A DNA stretch of 64,000 nt, from positions 82,690,644 through 82,754,643 of the forward strand of contig NC_088295.1 of NCBI RefSeq assembly GCF_032854445.1, in the 5' to 3' direction. This DNA comes from Liolophura sinensis. Lineage: Eukaryota > Mollusca > Polyplacophora > Chitonida > Chitonidae. Both the position numbers and the translations under genes were made by a program. The notes below the pieces were generated by a model. The model saw only the letters and a program-made list of their open reading frames with translations. It did not search any database and was not told where the DNA came from. Positions 1 through 19,410 of this stretch are shown here, piece by piece (position 1 is the first letter of the stretch; every line of letters begins with the position of its first letter).

Positions 1-890
1 CCGTCCATGTCAACAGTAAAACTGTTACGTGGTTATAAAATTTGGAAAATGAAAAACAATTCAAGCGATGGATTATCTTTATAACTGAATGAATTTGTAA
101 TATAAAATAAAACCATAACACAACTCGTAACACAATAAAGATGTTAGGAACACAAGTCATAAATATTTCTCGCCTAACGAGATTCTAATTAGGATCCACG
201 CAGGTAGTCCTGCAGGACATTTATTGTTTTCGTTCGGATTCTTAACATTCCATCGATTTTATGAGCAACATACAACCTAGACCGTTTGACCAATTGGCTT
301 GAAATTTTGCCATAAAACTGTCCAATACCTGAAGTTGAGCACTACAGAGCCCGACCTTTTTTTATCAAGTGGTTTGGCGGCCATATTGAAATTTGTATGA
401 AATCGTTTAAACATCTTCTTCTCAAGAACCATTGAACTGATTATTCTACAATTTGATGTACAGATAGACCACTGGTAGATGCAATAAGTTTTTAAAAAAT
501 TGTTAATTGTCCGGTAAAAACTGTGGAAGCTCGCCATTAGTTGTGACGTCACAAGTAGTTTGAATTTTAATTTTTTTAAAAATGTATTCTTGTGTAATTT
601 GGGCCGCTGATTCGGAATTTGCTTTTATGTATAGTAATAAGATATAGTAAAAAAGAGAAATTTAGTTTCGTAATTCCAATGACCTATAAGTGGAGAACTA
701 TTAGTACAACTTTATGACAGAACTGTGAATCTTTCTTTTTTCGGGAATACCTGACATAAATACTTACGTCTTTTCTAGCTTTCTGGGATCACAAACTGGA
801 CTCTTTCTTCCTTGAAAACATCCACGCACAATTGTCTGTCCAAAGTACTCAGAAACACGACAGGTAGTAGAAGAAAACAAACTATAAATA
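1..890. other. Non-coding flank, no gene recognised
   Basis: AT-rich sequence without a recognisable gene. A minus-strand open frame covers 277-552, but it has no domain I recognise and no splice context. Its wording resembles the low-complexity dispersed repeats common in invertebrate genomes, so I do not call it a gene. A TGACGTCA palindrome lies at 544-551. Confidence 0.5.
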
Positions 891-1031
891 CTTAGCTCAC
901 TGAGTTGATCGTAAATATATTTACAACACCAATACATATTTTCAGAATGTACACACTATTTACAATCACACTAAACTCACTAAATGTATGGTAGACACTG
1001 ACAAATAATATATATATTATTGACACTGACA

Positions 1032-1573
<542 letters not shown>

Positions 1574-1616
1574 AATAGGAGAATGGCCTTTAACCTATCA
1601 AATGCTGACTATAATA

Positions 1617-2005
1617 CTATACAAACTTGACATTCGTTTGAAGCAACTGAGTCAATGGAGCAGAAACATCGCTGAAACTGGGAATAAAGTTGGGGTAAAA
1701 ACCACACACTCCAAGCACTCTGAGAATGTCTTTCTTACATGTATGCACTGATAAAATCCAGTGAGGCTTGGACTTAGCTGAACGAAGGATTACCTGTCGA
1801 TCTCCAACCTCATGACCAAGGTATGTCACTTATCCTTTAGCAAATTCTGTCTTGTTGAGATTAATCATTAAACCTAATGCAGACAATCTAGAGAATATTT
1901 TCTCCACATGTTTACAATGATCTTCCCACGTGTCACTCACAATAAGAATGTCATCTACGTAGGCTACAGAAAAGTCCAGCCCTTCTACAGTCTTATTGGT
2001 ACTTG
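1617..2005 (-). pseudogene. Reverse transcriptase palm and thumb fragment (YVDD)
   Basis: The minus strand reads through the RT catalytic box: YVDD is encoded at 1950-1961, followed by ILIVSDTWEDHCKHVEKIF. After one stop (about 1835) comes the connection region, with TYLGHEV, LRVLGVCGFYPNFIP and APLTQLL. These are typical Ty3/gypsy phrases. The fingers and the first half of the palm are missing. Confidence 0.85.
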
Positions 2006-2009
2006 CTGT

Positions 2010-2215
2010 ATATAACTTGGAGGTAAGACAACTTGATTAAAATTTGCCCAGTGAATCGTTAGCTGATACATGATGGGGTCTACACTTTGTTCCCAACAGC
2101 TCATCTTCCATGTAATAACCAACAGGTACCTCAGCTATTTGCTGCATAGATAAAGCAGACTTACTTAATTCCCTTAATTCCGGATCTGACTGTTGTTGTT
2201 TAACCCACATCAGCT
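2010..2215 (-). pseudogene. Integrase N-terminal-like fragment upstream of RT
   Basis: The minus strand encodes WVKQQQSDPELRELSKSA, then GYYMEDELLG, and in another frame NQVVLPPSYIQQV. This is the pattern that precedes the HHCC zinc domain of gypsy integrases: short linker, substrate-loading phrase, then a VVLP phrase. The HHCC motif itself and the DDE core are absent, apparently deleted, because the RT YVDD region follows within about 50 bases. The identification rests on phrase similarity only. Confidence 0.45.
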
Positions 2216-2540
2216 AGATAGAACACAGGTCTGTCTAACTCCTGACCACCATCTACACTATCAATATAATGAATGCAAATTTCAGCCAACTTAATATTAC
2301 CCGCTGAATTCCCAGTGGTAATAGAAGAATTGTCTACCTTCTCCCTAGCTCTTTTCTGTCACCTGATAACCACACAAGAGAGAAATATACCGGTAAACTC
2401 CCTCTGTATGTCTTCTGTACTTCCATCCAAAACCGGAATGCAACAGACATGAGAACACGCCTTAACTTAATTTCCTGCTAAGTCATTACCCAGCAAAAAT
2501 GAGCAGACATAAACTTTCCATCACCCTGGATCAAAACGTA

Positions 2541-2765
2541 TCAGAATGTGCAGGAATCACATCTGCCAACATGAAAGACTGACTAGCCCCAGCACCCCTA
2601 AGTATACGAACAGGAAAGGTAACCCCATTAATTGTAACCACACTATCCGACATGAATCCCCAGTATGTCTCTGGAGTCTGCCCTACCTCCTTAACTTGTG
2701 GTTTAACGATAGGACCAACATTACCTATCTGTACCTGTGGCCTCTCTGGTTTAGAACTAAAGTTA
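2541..2765 (-). pseudogene. Retropepsin-like segment with altered active site
   Basis: The minus-strand frame reads on from gag with PVRILRGAGASQSFMLADV. In active elements of this kind the corresponding stretch contains an Asp-Thr-Gly triad (ILRDTGAS type). Here the triad reads Gly-Ala-Gly, so the catalytic aspartate is missing. Just downstream on the minus strand (around 2490) lies LLGNDLAG, a phrase that follows the protease in some gypsy lineages. A stop codon separates the two. Confidence 0.55.
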
Positions 2766-2782
2766 ACAAAAGCTAATGATTT

Positions 2783-3808
2783 TCATCCTTTTCCTCTTCC
2801 AGGCTTGGCATGTGGATAATAGCTGTCCTGTGTCCTTTTACAATAAAAGCAATACGGTGGACTAACATCTTGAGTTTTGAACTGGAAGGTCTTCTTGTCA
2901 GAAGAAAGACCCACATTTGACTTACGCTTCTCACCGGCCTGCTTGTCAGTGCTAAAATTTAAAATCTTCTTATCAGAATTCCACTTCTGAAATTTAGGCA
3001 GAAATTTGTGCCCATTAGTCTTATGAATTAATTCACATTCATTAGCCAAACTGGCTGACGTCCTTGATCTCCTGTTCACCTAATTAACCTTGACTCATTA
3101 ACTCATTAAGAACACAGTTTTAAATTCCTCCAAGAAAACAACCTCCATTTAATTCTCAAAAGAAAGATCTAACTTCACAGCCCTGTACCAGCTATTAAAC
3201 AGTGTTTCTGTACCCTTGGTAAACTCCACGTAAGTTTCACAGGAATGTTTCCTTAAGTATCTTAACTTCATTAAGACAAAACCATTGCCTTAATTGTTGT
3301 AATCTGAAGACTGATCTACCGACAAAGTAGAATAGACCTCTGCAGCTTTACGTTCAAATGTACTCTGCAGTAACATTCATTATCCAATACCTTTCTGTCC
3401 ATTTCAAGCTAAGAGCCACTTTCTTAAAAGGCAGAAAAATGCTTTCTACATCCTTATCATCAATTTGGGCACTAATCGACCGTTTTGGGCCAAATTAAAG
3501 CCTTGGGGATTATTACTAACAGCTTCATAATCATTACTCTTAACCTGGAGTTTTTCCGTTTAAAATCCTGTTCTGACTCTGTTTCTCTCTCTCTCTCTCT
3601 CTTCTTTTNNNNNNNNNNNNNNNNNNNNNNNNNNNNNNNNNNNNNNNNNNNNNNNNNNNNNNNNNNNNNNNNNNNNNNNNNNNNNNNNNNNNNNNNNNNN
3701 NNNNNNNNNNNNNNNNNNNNNNNNNNNNNNNNNNNNNNNNNNNNNNNNNNNNNNNNNNNNNNNNNNNNNNNNNNNNNNNNNNNNNNNNNNNNNNNNNNNN
3801 NNNNNNNN

Positions 3809-3840
<32 letters not shown>

Positions 3841-4069
3841 CTCTCTCTCTCTCTCCCTCTCTCTCTCTCTCTCCTCTCTCTCTTCTTTTTCTAATTTCAA
3901 TTTCTCTTACTGAAACTATCTTTTCTCTTTCTATTTCTCTGTCTCTTTCTGGTTCTCTTTCGTCTTTGTCCCTTTCTCTTTCTTCCTTTTCTAACTTAAA
4001 CCTTTCCATTTCTAACTGAAGCCCAATCAAATTCAATATCTTCACTTTGGGCCCGTAAATAGATGGCAA
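2783..4069 (-). pseudogene. Gypsy gag fragment with charged coiled coil and zinc knuckle remnant
   Basis: The 5' part (about 3890-4069) reads as a Glu/Arg/Lys-rich coiled coil. It is extended by a TC microsatellite that is read as Arg-Glu repeats and contains the assembly gap. The 3' part (2783-3079) is Lys-rich and carries CFYCKRTQDSYYPHAKP, which looks like a CCHC knuckle that has lost its last cysteine. There is no ATG at the 5' end of the open frame, only TTG. Frame breaks between 3080 and 3480 show that it is dead. Known gypsy gags of this style begin with such charged helices; the match is by pattern, not by search. Confidence 0.6.
3581..3890. repeat. TC/GA microsatellite spanning a 200-N assembly gap
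   Basis: TC repeats flank an exact run of 200 N (3609-3808) on both sides. The gap size is probably a placeholder. On the minus strand the repeat is read as Arg-Glu and extends the charged gag region. Confidence 0.95.
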
Positions 4070-4078
4070 AACTTACTA

Positions 4079-4625
4079 AGTTTTGTGAACCTGGCCCAAG
4101 ATGTATTGTTATCAGAGCCCTACACTTATATACTTACTTTTCGCTTACTGGACTTGAAGAAACACCCGTGGTTCTCATCAGCCAGTCGGCTCGTTGATCC
4201 AGGCTTCCGGAATGATACTGAGCCGCGAAAAGTACGACTGGATTTTCCTGAATTGTCACAGTTCAAAGGGCTAAAGAGCCATACTCGTATCTAAGGTGAC
4301 ACATGTACAGACACAAGCGCGGAGAAACTGACCACACCATAACATATGTGACCTGTGTGCGTGACACTAAAATACAACCCTCCACATCTGGTCAAACATT
4401 ACTACCGCTTTTACTAGCACTATAGGTATACAAGACGTGACACTAAAGATTGCATAAATGTTAGCGTTACTTTCCACAACCTTATTTTGTGATGCTAACG
4501 TAAAATATTCCGACTTGACCTTTGGCCTGTTAGCCTAAGAACCATACACAGGGTGGAGAAGTGACGTAACTTGGGCGATGCTATATTTCTACATGCTTTA
4601 TCCGCTCATCCTATAAACAGACTGG
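4079..4625. other. No gene seen
   Basis: Sequence between the gypsy gag start and a SINE. It may hold the 5' untranslated part or LTR of the retroelement, but no repeat partner or primer binding site was found in the window. Confidence 0.4.
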
Positions 4626-4900
4626 GGCCTCCGTGGCCAAGGTGTTTAACACGTCAGCACGGTGCAATGACCCAGGTGCCTCTCACCAGTGCGGCCGCTG
4701 AGTTCAAGTCCAGCTCATGCTGGCCTCCTCTCCGGCCGTAAGTGGGGAAAGTCCTTCAGAAACCTGCGGATGGTCGTGGGTTTACCCGGGTTCTTGTGGG
4801 TTTCCTCCCACCATAATGCTGGCCGCCGCCGTATAGGAGAAAATAATATTCCTAAGAACGGCGTAAAACGCCAATCAAATGAATAAACAAAATATAAACA
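4626..4900 (+). mobile_element. tRNA-derived SINE
   Basis: Begins GGGGCCTCCGTGGCCAAGG (A-box region of a tRNA-like head) and has a B-box-like GAGTTCAAGTCCAGCTC about 75 bases later. Then come the family body (CTCTCCGGCCGTAAGTGGG, CCACCATAATGCTGGCCGCC) and the tail AACGCCAATCAAATGAATAA. The same consensus occurs many times in both orientations in this window. Confidence 0.9.
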
Positions 4901-6190
4901 AGAGACATCAGTGATGTAGATAGAGTAACTGAAAAGTCAGGTGCATCTGCACAATAAGCCTACACGTACATGAACTCTGGGATAAAATCGCGTCTTATTC
5001 TCGATTCACCTAAACATCAATCCAGTCATAAAGACCTCAGTGGGCACAACTATGTGACGAGTTGTTTTCTCACGATACTGTTATTTAATTGTTGTTCAAA
5101 GCAATGTTATCAAGAAGTGCTCTGTTATCCATCAATGGCCAGGTCCTTGTACGGGTTCAGAAAAAACCTGGCGTAAACCGCCGACTTCGCTGGGTACTTG
5201 GACAAATCTTCTGACACAAAACAGCAGCAGAAACAGCTGGTATTGAGCACATGACGTCATTGGTCAACAGCGTCATTGGTCAACGGCGTGATAGTTACAG
5301 CGATTTTATGTAGCCATCTGGGATTTATACTGAATATACATAGATTTTTCAGAAGAATATTCTATGCTGTGATTTGACAGGTGAATGCAGCAAGTTTCGA
5401 TTTGTAATAGTTCTTGCCGAATATATAATTTTACAGCGTTATGACTTTCGGGCCATTGACCTATGAATGACATGTCGTGTGTTCGAATCCATCTCTCATT
5501 GTTTCGTCAAGGGATTTAGAAGTGAAATACAACACATTTAATTTTCGCCAAAAAGAAATGTTGTCAGGAGACTTCTGCTGTTATTGTACAAGATTGTGGA
5601 AGTTTCTCTTCACGGAAATAATTGATTAAGTGCCTTTAAATATAATTCTTTACTATTGTCTAGTAAAGGTGTCTTAAGGTTGATAAGAAAATGTCCGTCG
5701 CTTCTGTCTACTTGTTATAAGAACCAGAAGACTGGTGACGACCGTCGTTCTTGTTTTTAAAAATTGAACAATTTTGTCGTTTCATGGTCAGATAAATTGA
5801 AGACGGATCAATTATAAACTCACGACTTCACGAATTCCAAGGGGAACTAGCTTCAGTACCAGCCCGTTTCCTCAGCATAAGTCGGACCCTTTAGAATGAA
5901 ACAACGGACTGATGATAAAGCAGAAAAGCAATGGCTAAAATAATGTCACATCTGTCACTTGGTTGGACACAAAGTCTGTCTTTGGCGTGGGCGTCACATT
6001 TTTTCCTGAATTTTTCCTCTGTTATTTTTGAGGTTATGTACCTGTGCGTTCCCTTTATATAGTAGATATCTTGATCTCTCTTTCTCTCCAGGTAAAAGTC
6101 AGTGCGTTATGCAGTATGGGAGAGTTCGTCAGATACTACCTCAAGGCCGGGTGGTACATTTAGTTTCATCAACCAAACACCCCTAACAGC
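4901..6190. other. Intergenic, nothing recognised
   Basis: AT-rich with short open frames only. There is a local duplication of GTCATTGGTCAAC around 5255-5285, next to a TGACGTCA palindrome at 5252-5259. No domain or splice structure was seen. Confidence 0.5.
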
Positions 6191-6197
6191 TTTAAAG

Positions 6198-6274
6198 CTA
6201 TATATATATATATATATATTAATATATATATATATATATACTATATATATATAATATATATATAATATATATAA
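6198..6274. repeat. Interrupted (TA)n microsatellite
   Basis: TA runs broken by single-base changes (TTAATA, ACTATA, TAATATA). Confidence 0.95.
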
Positions 6275-6559
6275 GGGAAACAATATGGCATATCTGGAGT
6301 TCCTCGTTAAAAAAATCAATCAAATCAAAGTATCCCACTTCAGTTTTTCTCGGAACACATTTTCACCTCTATGACAAGCTGGATAAGACCGCAAATCCTG
6401 GAATAACCATATATCTAGACTTCTAACCGTTATAATCTTAGCTTGGAGCTTAATACAGAATACAGAACACATCCTCACAAGTTCATACCAATTCAGCTCA
6501 CATGTTCTCATTACGCCACATACGTGTTCTCAATGCAACACATTCACACAATACAGTTA

Positions 6560-8310
6560 AAATCTTTTCATCTCAACATTTCCACGGATACATAACATAT
6601 GCGTACGGACTTCAGAAGTTCCACATACATATTCAGATCACACCACTTTCACACAAGTACATGCAGATCCCTGCTTCTCACTACTATTAACACATTCACA
6701 GACATACACATCTTAAGTTCTGACTACAGCACAAATACACGGATGCAAGTCACAACCAGAAAGCAAATACAGATCACAGGTTCTTGCTATAGCACACACA
6801 TTCACACAGCCGCGAAACTCGTGTTCTCACTACAACCAGACAACACATTCAAAGACATACAGATCGCAGGTTCTGACTACAACCAAACAACACATTTACA
6901 GAGATACAGATAGTAGATTCCGGCTACAGCACATTCACAGATATAGATCGTAGATTCTGACTACTGCGCATCCACACATGCAAACCACGGGTTCTGACTA
7001 CAACACATTCACAGATATACAGATCGTAGATTCTGACTACAGCACATTCACAGATATACAAACCACAGGTTCTGGCTACAGCATATTCACAAATATACAA
7101 ACCACAGGTTCTGACTACAGCACATTCACAGATATATAAACCACAGGTTCTGACTAAAGCACATTCACACATATACAAATCACAGGTTCTGGCTACAGCA
7201 CATTTACAGACATATAAACCACAGGTTCTGGCTACAGCACATTCATAGACATACAAACCACAGGTTCTGGGTACAGCACATTCACAGATATACAAACCAC
7301 AGGTTCTGACTACAGCACATTCACAGACATACAACCCACAGGTTCTGGCTACAGCACATTCACAGACATACAAACCACAGGTTCTGGCTACAGCACATTC
7401 ACAGATACACAAACCACAGGTTCTGGCTACAGCACATTCACAGATATACAAACCACAGGTTCTGACTACAGCACATTCATAGATATACACACCACAGGTT
7501 CTGGCTACAGCATATTCACAAATATACAAACCACAGGTTCTGGCTGCAGCACATTCACAGATATACAAACCACAGGTTCTGACTACAGCACATTCACAGA
7601 TATACAAACCACAGGTTCTGACTACAGCACATTCACACATATACAAATCACAGGTTCTGGCTACAGCATATTTACAGACATACAAACCACAGGTTCTGGC
7701 TACAGCACATTCACAGACATACAAACCACAGGTTCTGCTACAGCACATTCATAGACATGCAAACCACAGGTTCTGGCTACAGCACATTCACAGATATACA
7801 AACCACAGGTTCTGGCTACAGCACATTCACAGATATACAAACCACAGGTTCTGACTACAATACATTCACAGACATACAAACCACAGGTTCTGACTACAGT
7901 ACATTCACAGATATACAACCCACAGGTTCTGGCTACAGTACATTCACAGACATACAAACCACAGGTTCTGGCTACAGCACATTCATAGACATACAAACCA
8001 CAGGTTCTGGGTACAGCACATTTCACAGATATACAAACCACAGGTTCTGACTACAGCACATTCACAGACATACAACCCACAGGTTCTGGCTACAGCACAT
8101 TCACAGACATACAAACCACAGGTTCTGGCTACAGCACATTCACAGACATACAAACCACAGGTTCTGGCTACAGCACATTCACAGACATACAAACCACAGG
8201 TTCTGGCTACAGCACATTCACAGATATACAAACCGCAGTATCTCACTACAGCACTATACAGACATACAAACCACAGGTTCTGGTTACAGCACGCTGTCAC
8301 AGATGCAAAT
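6560..8310. repeat. 39-bp minisatellite array, about 34 good units
   Basis: Units such as CACATTCACAGATATACAAA followed by CCACAGGTTCTGACTACAG repeat head to tail from about 6930 to 8300. Degenerate, longer units lie on the left edge from about 6560. The unit length is a multiple of three, so each unit is read as 13 residues (CGLYVCECAVART) on the minus strand and stays open over hundreds of codons. A 38-bp unit near 7735 and a 40-bp unit near 8020 shift the frame. There is no start context, signal peptide or splice support, so I treat it as satellite DNA, not a gene. Confidence 0.95.
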
Positions 8311-8644
8311 AACACGGCCTGACTACAACCAAAGAACACATTCACACAATACAGATTATAGGTTCTGGCTATCCATTCACTGAAGTCGGGATAATCTGGG
8401 ATCAAACCCATGATGGGACATAAAGAAGACTTCAACAATGGTACTTATTGCTGCCTCACTTGGCGCTCAGCATTGACAGGTTAGAGCAATGACAGGTTGG
8501 CCCGGTATCAGTATAGCGTCACTGTCACAAAGTCAATTAGCCTACTTTCGTAGCATTAAGCGGTAACGTACCAGTTCACCTCCTGATAAATACAATTAGT
8601 AAGCAACAGGGGGGATCAACGAATTCATAATTCCAGTATTCCAG

Positions 8645-8830
8645 TATAAGGCCACTATTATAGTGGGAGGAAACTGGCACGACCACCTGCAGGTTGCTGT
8701 CGCACCTTCCCTCATACAGCTGGAGAGGAAGCCAGCATGAGGTAGGCTTGAATTCACAGCGACCATATTGGTGGGCGGCTCCTGGGTCATTGCGCCACAC
8801 TGGTGTGCTAAAACCCTCTGTCATGGAGGC
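8645..8830 (-). mobile_element. tRNA-derived SINE (minus)
   Basis: Read on the minus strand: GGCCTCCATGACAGAGGG at 8830 (head), GAATTCAAGCCTACCTCATG (B box and body), then CAGGTGGTCGTGCCAG and TTTCCTCCCACTATAATAG. The tail beyond 8645 has diverged. Confidence 0.8.
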
Positions 8831-8913
8831 CTCTACACTACAATATATTAAAAACATGTCCTTTTCACATATCAATACATGTAAAACTGTCAAATTAAAT
8901 GGGTGAACAGGGA

Positions 8914-8919
8914 TTTTAT
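8914..8919 (-). terminator. Candidate distal ABI poly(A) signal AATAAA
   Basis: Minus-strand AATAAA near the point where the AT-rich ABI downstream stretch meets a SINE. It would give a 3' UTR of about 1.5 kb. Confidence 0.35.
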
Positions 8920-10263
8920 TACTTATGCAGGTTATTTTTCCATCTAGATGCAGGACAATTATACCTCACAAATGTTTGAGTACATTTACAATATGTACAA
9001 GTTTCTTCTTTAAACATATGATTATATAATAAGAATAAACACATAAACAAACATGCTTAATTGATCATGCCTAAAAATCCCAAAGCTTATAAAGTCATTT
9101 GATGACATGACTTAATAAAGTCTTCATCACTTCTAGAGTTTGTCAAATAAATCTTGTTACTGACAATAACCCTGAAAATAACATAAAGTTTAAGCCTGTA
9201 AATCCAGCATAGACTTAAACCTACACGACTTGGAATCACAAACCATGATTGCTTGTTCCTGTTTTAACCATCAGGCACCAGTTAGTTGTTTCTCACTAAC
9301 TCCAGGAAGTAACTATGCATGAATCACAATATTTACAAGTTCATCATATGAGACTGCCCATACTTGTTTTCAGCACAACTCACAGGAAGGTTCATACCAT
9401 GCTTAATACACTGGTGTCTAACGAAGAGCAACCAAATCAGAGCAGTGAACAGCTTCTGGTTGCTGTTACTTAAAGCACGTTATGATAAATGGACCAAAAT
9501 GGGTTTTCTCCAGTTACACATATGAAATAAAGCTCAGATCATGAAAATTGTTAAAAATGTACACTGAATGCTGAGAATTAACTTAGGGAAACTACACAAA
9601 GCTTTATCAAACGCTTCATATCAGGATAAAAAAATCACACAAGAGGCTAACTGAAACGTGAGGGTGTTATACTTACCTCATAAAACCGGTAGTACAAACT
9701 GTCCTTAATATTTGTCTTACACAATTACATGACGTGTTAGCAGACTTTTGCATCTGATAACTCAAGGTAAAGGCTTACGCTTGTACATATCTATGTATGT
9801 GCTTGCATTACATGTACAAGAGCCTGTGCCACTAAAACTGTACAAGATTTGTTCATGAACTAGCTTATTATGATAGTAAGTAATAAGTCATAACACACTA
9901 CGGGAAGCATCACTGCTGTTCTATACTAAAATCAAAAAATCTTGAGTAACATCTTAAACATCCATCAATCAATAAATAAATATATTCAACTGTTTAGCCA
10001 ATTACTTTATGTTGTATTATGGGTGTCATGTATCCCAACCCACTGAAGCATATAACATTAACAATGGTAACATGTAGGTAGGTTATAATCAGCAAATATA
10101 GACTGGGATGTGATGAGATTGCTTTTTTCACTGTAAAATGTTTTGAGGTTATGTACAGATGGAGTCCTGTGAGAAGAGCAAAGTGTATTGGGCACTCTGC
10201 TCCTTTCAATGAGACAGCCCTTGGGTGAAATTGGGTCTTAACAAATGGAACACCGATAAAAAC

Positions 10264-10269
10264 TTTATT
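10264..10269 (-). terminator. Candidate proximal ABI poly(A) signal AATAAA
   Basis: TTTATT on the plus strand, i.e. AATAAA on the transcript strand, about 165 bases after the ABI stop codon. Confidence 0.4.
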
Positions 10270-10431
10270 AGCTGAATGGCATTCTTGCTCTATCTATTCA
10301 TAATAAGGATAGTGGGACACCAAACTTCCTCAAAAGGGCAAGTAAAATGTATGTATGAGGTGCTCAGGTTGCACTGGTGTTTTGTTGGTCCCTCTGTTGA
10401 CCTCAAAGCTCTTGTGAGCACTGTTGTCACT

Positions 10432-17720
<7,289 letters not shown>

Positions 17721-18590
17721 TTTTCTGCTACATACATACAACTTACAAATACAGAAAGACCAACTATTTCTATAACCGAAAATGGACTGACATCATTCAA
17801 CGATTTCAGTAATGTTATGATCCCACATAATTCGGTATTTTGGTTAGCAAAATCACTGATTTGAAGAAGAAATTTGAGAAGATGGCATACGCGTTATAGA
17901 TTTTACAACGAAACTATAGTTAATAAAATAAATTTAAAAAATGACGAACACAGACATCCAGTTCCGCGTCTTAGTCTGTGAATATGAAGGAAAACGAGTA
18001 AGCTATACCAAGGGCCATACTAGAAAAAAGGTAAAATGCATATGGTAATTGTTTTCATTTTTGGCTTGTTAATGTGATCCGAGAGGCAGAATAGAACATG
18101 GAAAAACAAAATGACTACATAGTCCGTTTTCGTATCAATGTTTGTTGGTTTTTGGTATTTGAAGGGATTCGTGACGTCATATGTGGAAAGTTGGATGGCG
18201 AAAACATCAGTGAAGTGAGGCATCTAAGGTAATTTTTGAAGATAAGCTGTTTCTTGTCATTCTCCGCTCTCAACGCACAACACTTTTTAGCTCACAGAGT
18301 TATGCTGTCTTTAAAAAAAAATGTCATTTTATCCCTATTCTGGTGTGAGATCGGTAGGTTGGAAGTTTGTTATCGGTGTCGATGGGTTTGTATGTCACTG
18401 TTGGTATAAAGTAATAGTGCTCGTGTCCCTACGTAAAAACATTGTGGTGTCACTGTTGTTATCAGTAGGCCTACACATTCACTCTAGTGTCATTGTCACA
18501 TACGAACCATATTGTCAACTGGCCTGATGATACCCAGGGTTTGTGAGCATATACATGTACATACAGTAAGTACAACTGAAAATACAGCAC
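17721..18590. promoter_or_regulatory. Divergent intergenic region between ABI and MLX with a full CRE palindrome
   Basis: Non-coding region upstream of the ABI start. It carries TGACGTCA at 18172-18179, the consensus for CREB/ATF factors. About 50 bases further on, CATCTAAG followed by GTAATT (18229) could be the donor of a non-coding MLX first exon. Other TGACGTCA copies at 544 and 5252 show the motif is not unique here, so the promoter role is only a suggestion. Confidence 0.3.
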
Positions 18591-18593
18591 ATT

Positions 18594-18817
18594 TATTTGT
18601 TTATTTGATTGGTGTTTTACGCCGTACTCAAGAATATTTCACTTATACGACGACGGCCAGCATTATGGTAGAAGGAAACCGAGCAGAGCCCGAACGAAAC
18701 CCACGACTATCCAGAGGTTGCTGACAGACCTTCCCACATACGACAGTAGAGGAAGCCAGCAAGAGCTGGACTTGAACTCTCACATTGGTGAGCTAACCAA
18801 CTGAGCTACAGAGGCCC
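18594..18817 (-). mobile_element. tRNA-derived SINE (minus)
   Basis: Good copy, reversed: TTTGATTGGTGTTTTACGCC, GTACTCAAGAATATTTCACT, GACGGCCAGCATTATGGTAG and so on, to CAACTGAGCTACAGAGGCCC at the head. The A-box end (GGGGGCCTCTGTAGCTCAGT read on minus) is strongly tRNA-like. Confidence 0.92.
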
Positions 18818-18975
18818 CCAACACAATTAGGCCTTCTACATACAGCTGTAATAGTAAATTATACCACCCTAATTCTAGCCCAAAGCTAAGCTGACATTTC
18901 TATCATAATACCCAGCTTCGGGCATATTTACTTCCACGTGGACAAGGTTACCCAAAACACTGGTTCGAGCTAACT

Positions 18976-19410
18976 CACATCAATGTTGGGGCAGATAAAG
19001 AGTGTCTGTCCGTGCTCACAGTTGACTGAAATGCTCATGTTGACCAGATGTCCTCTCTTCAGATTGCTAGTATATCCAGCACAGCTGAAAACTACATGGC
19101 CATTGTTGCCAGGCAAATAACACAACCGTCTTGTTGATCTTGCAAGTTCTTGATTACGAGTGTTACCACGCAAGAAAATGATTCAGTTGTACTTGGGTCC
19201 TTCAGATGTAAAGAGGTGACATTTGATAGGTTTGTTGTTGACTTCGCAAGGACCTGAGATCAACATGGCTGTTGTGTTATGTGCCTAGCAGCGATGACCA
19301 TATTGTTTTTGGTTCTGCTGGATTTACTAGCGATCTGGCGGAGATGAGCATTTCAGTCAGCTTTGAGTACAGACAGGCACTTTTTTTCCACCCCAACATC
19401 GATGTGTGAT
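18976..19410. repeat. Imperfect inverted duplication encoding similar peptides
   Basis: The minus strand of about 18976-19150 and the plus strand of about 19245-19410 align over roughly 150 bases with scattered changes. Translated, the minus copy reads LCYLPGNNGHVVFS, AGYTSNL, MSISVNCEHGQTLFICPNID and the plus copy LCYVPSSDDHIVFG, AGFTSDL, MSISVSFEYRQALFFHPNID. Both end at a GATGTG; in the minus copy this reads GAT GTGAGT, a good splice donor. No family is recognised. It could be two fossil exons of one gene family, or arms of a mobile element. Confidence 0.7.

Larger units (their letters stand above)
8836..10431 (-). other. Probable ABI 3' untranslated region
   Basis: AT-rich stretch following the ABI stop codon on the minus strand, with no coding signal. 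Two minus-strand AATAAA signals fit a transcript end: 10264-10269 (about 165 bases after the stop) and 8914-8919 (about 1.5 kb after the stop). Which one is used cannot be told from sequence. Confidence 0.45.

Noticed and set aside
277-552. Minus-strand 91-codon open frame
   Set aside because: No domain, no splice support, low-complexity repeat-like wording.
4626-4720. A true tRNA gene (also at the other SINE heads)
   Set aside because: A and B box-like motifs are present, but no full cloverleaf could be folded by eye, and each head is followed by the SINE body and tail.
6560-8310. CRISPR-like array
   Set aside because: Units are contiguous tandem copies without unique spacers, in a eukaryotic genome.
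6924-8438. Cys-rich repeat proteins on the minus strand
   Set aside because: Frames are kept open by the 39-bp unit length; no start, signal or donor/acceptor context.
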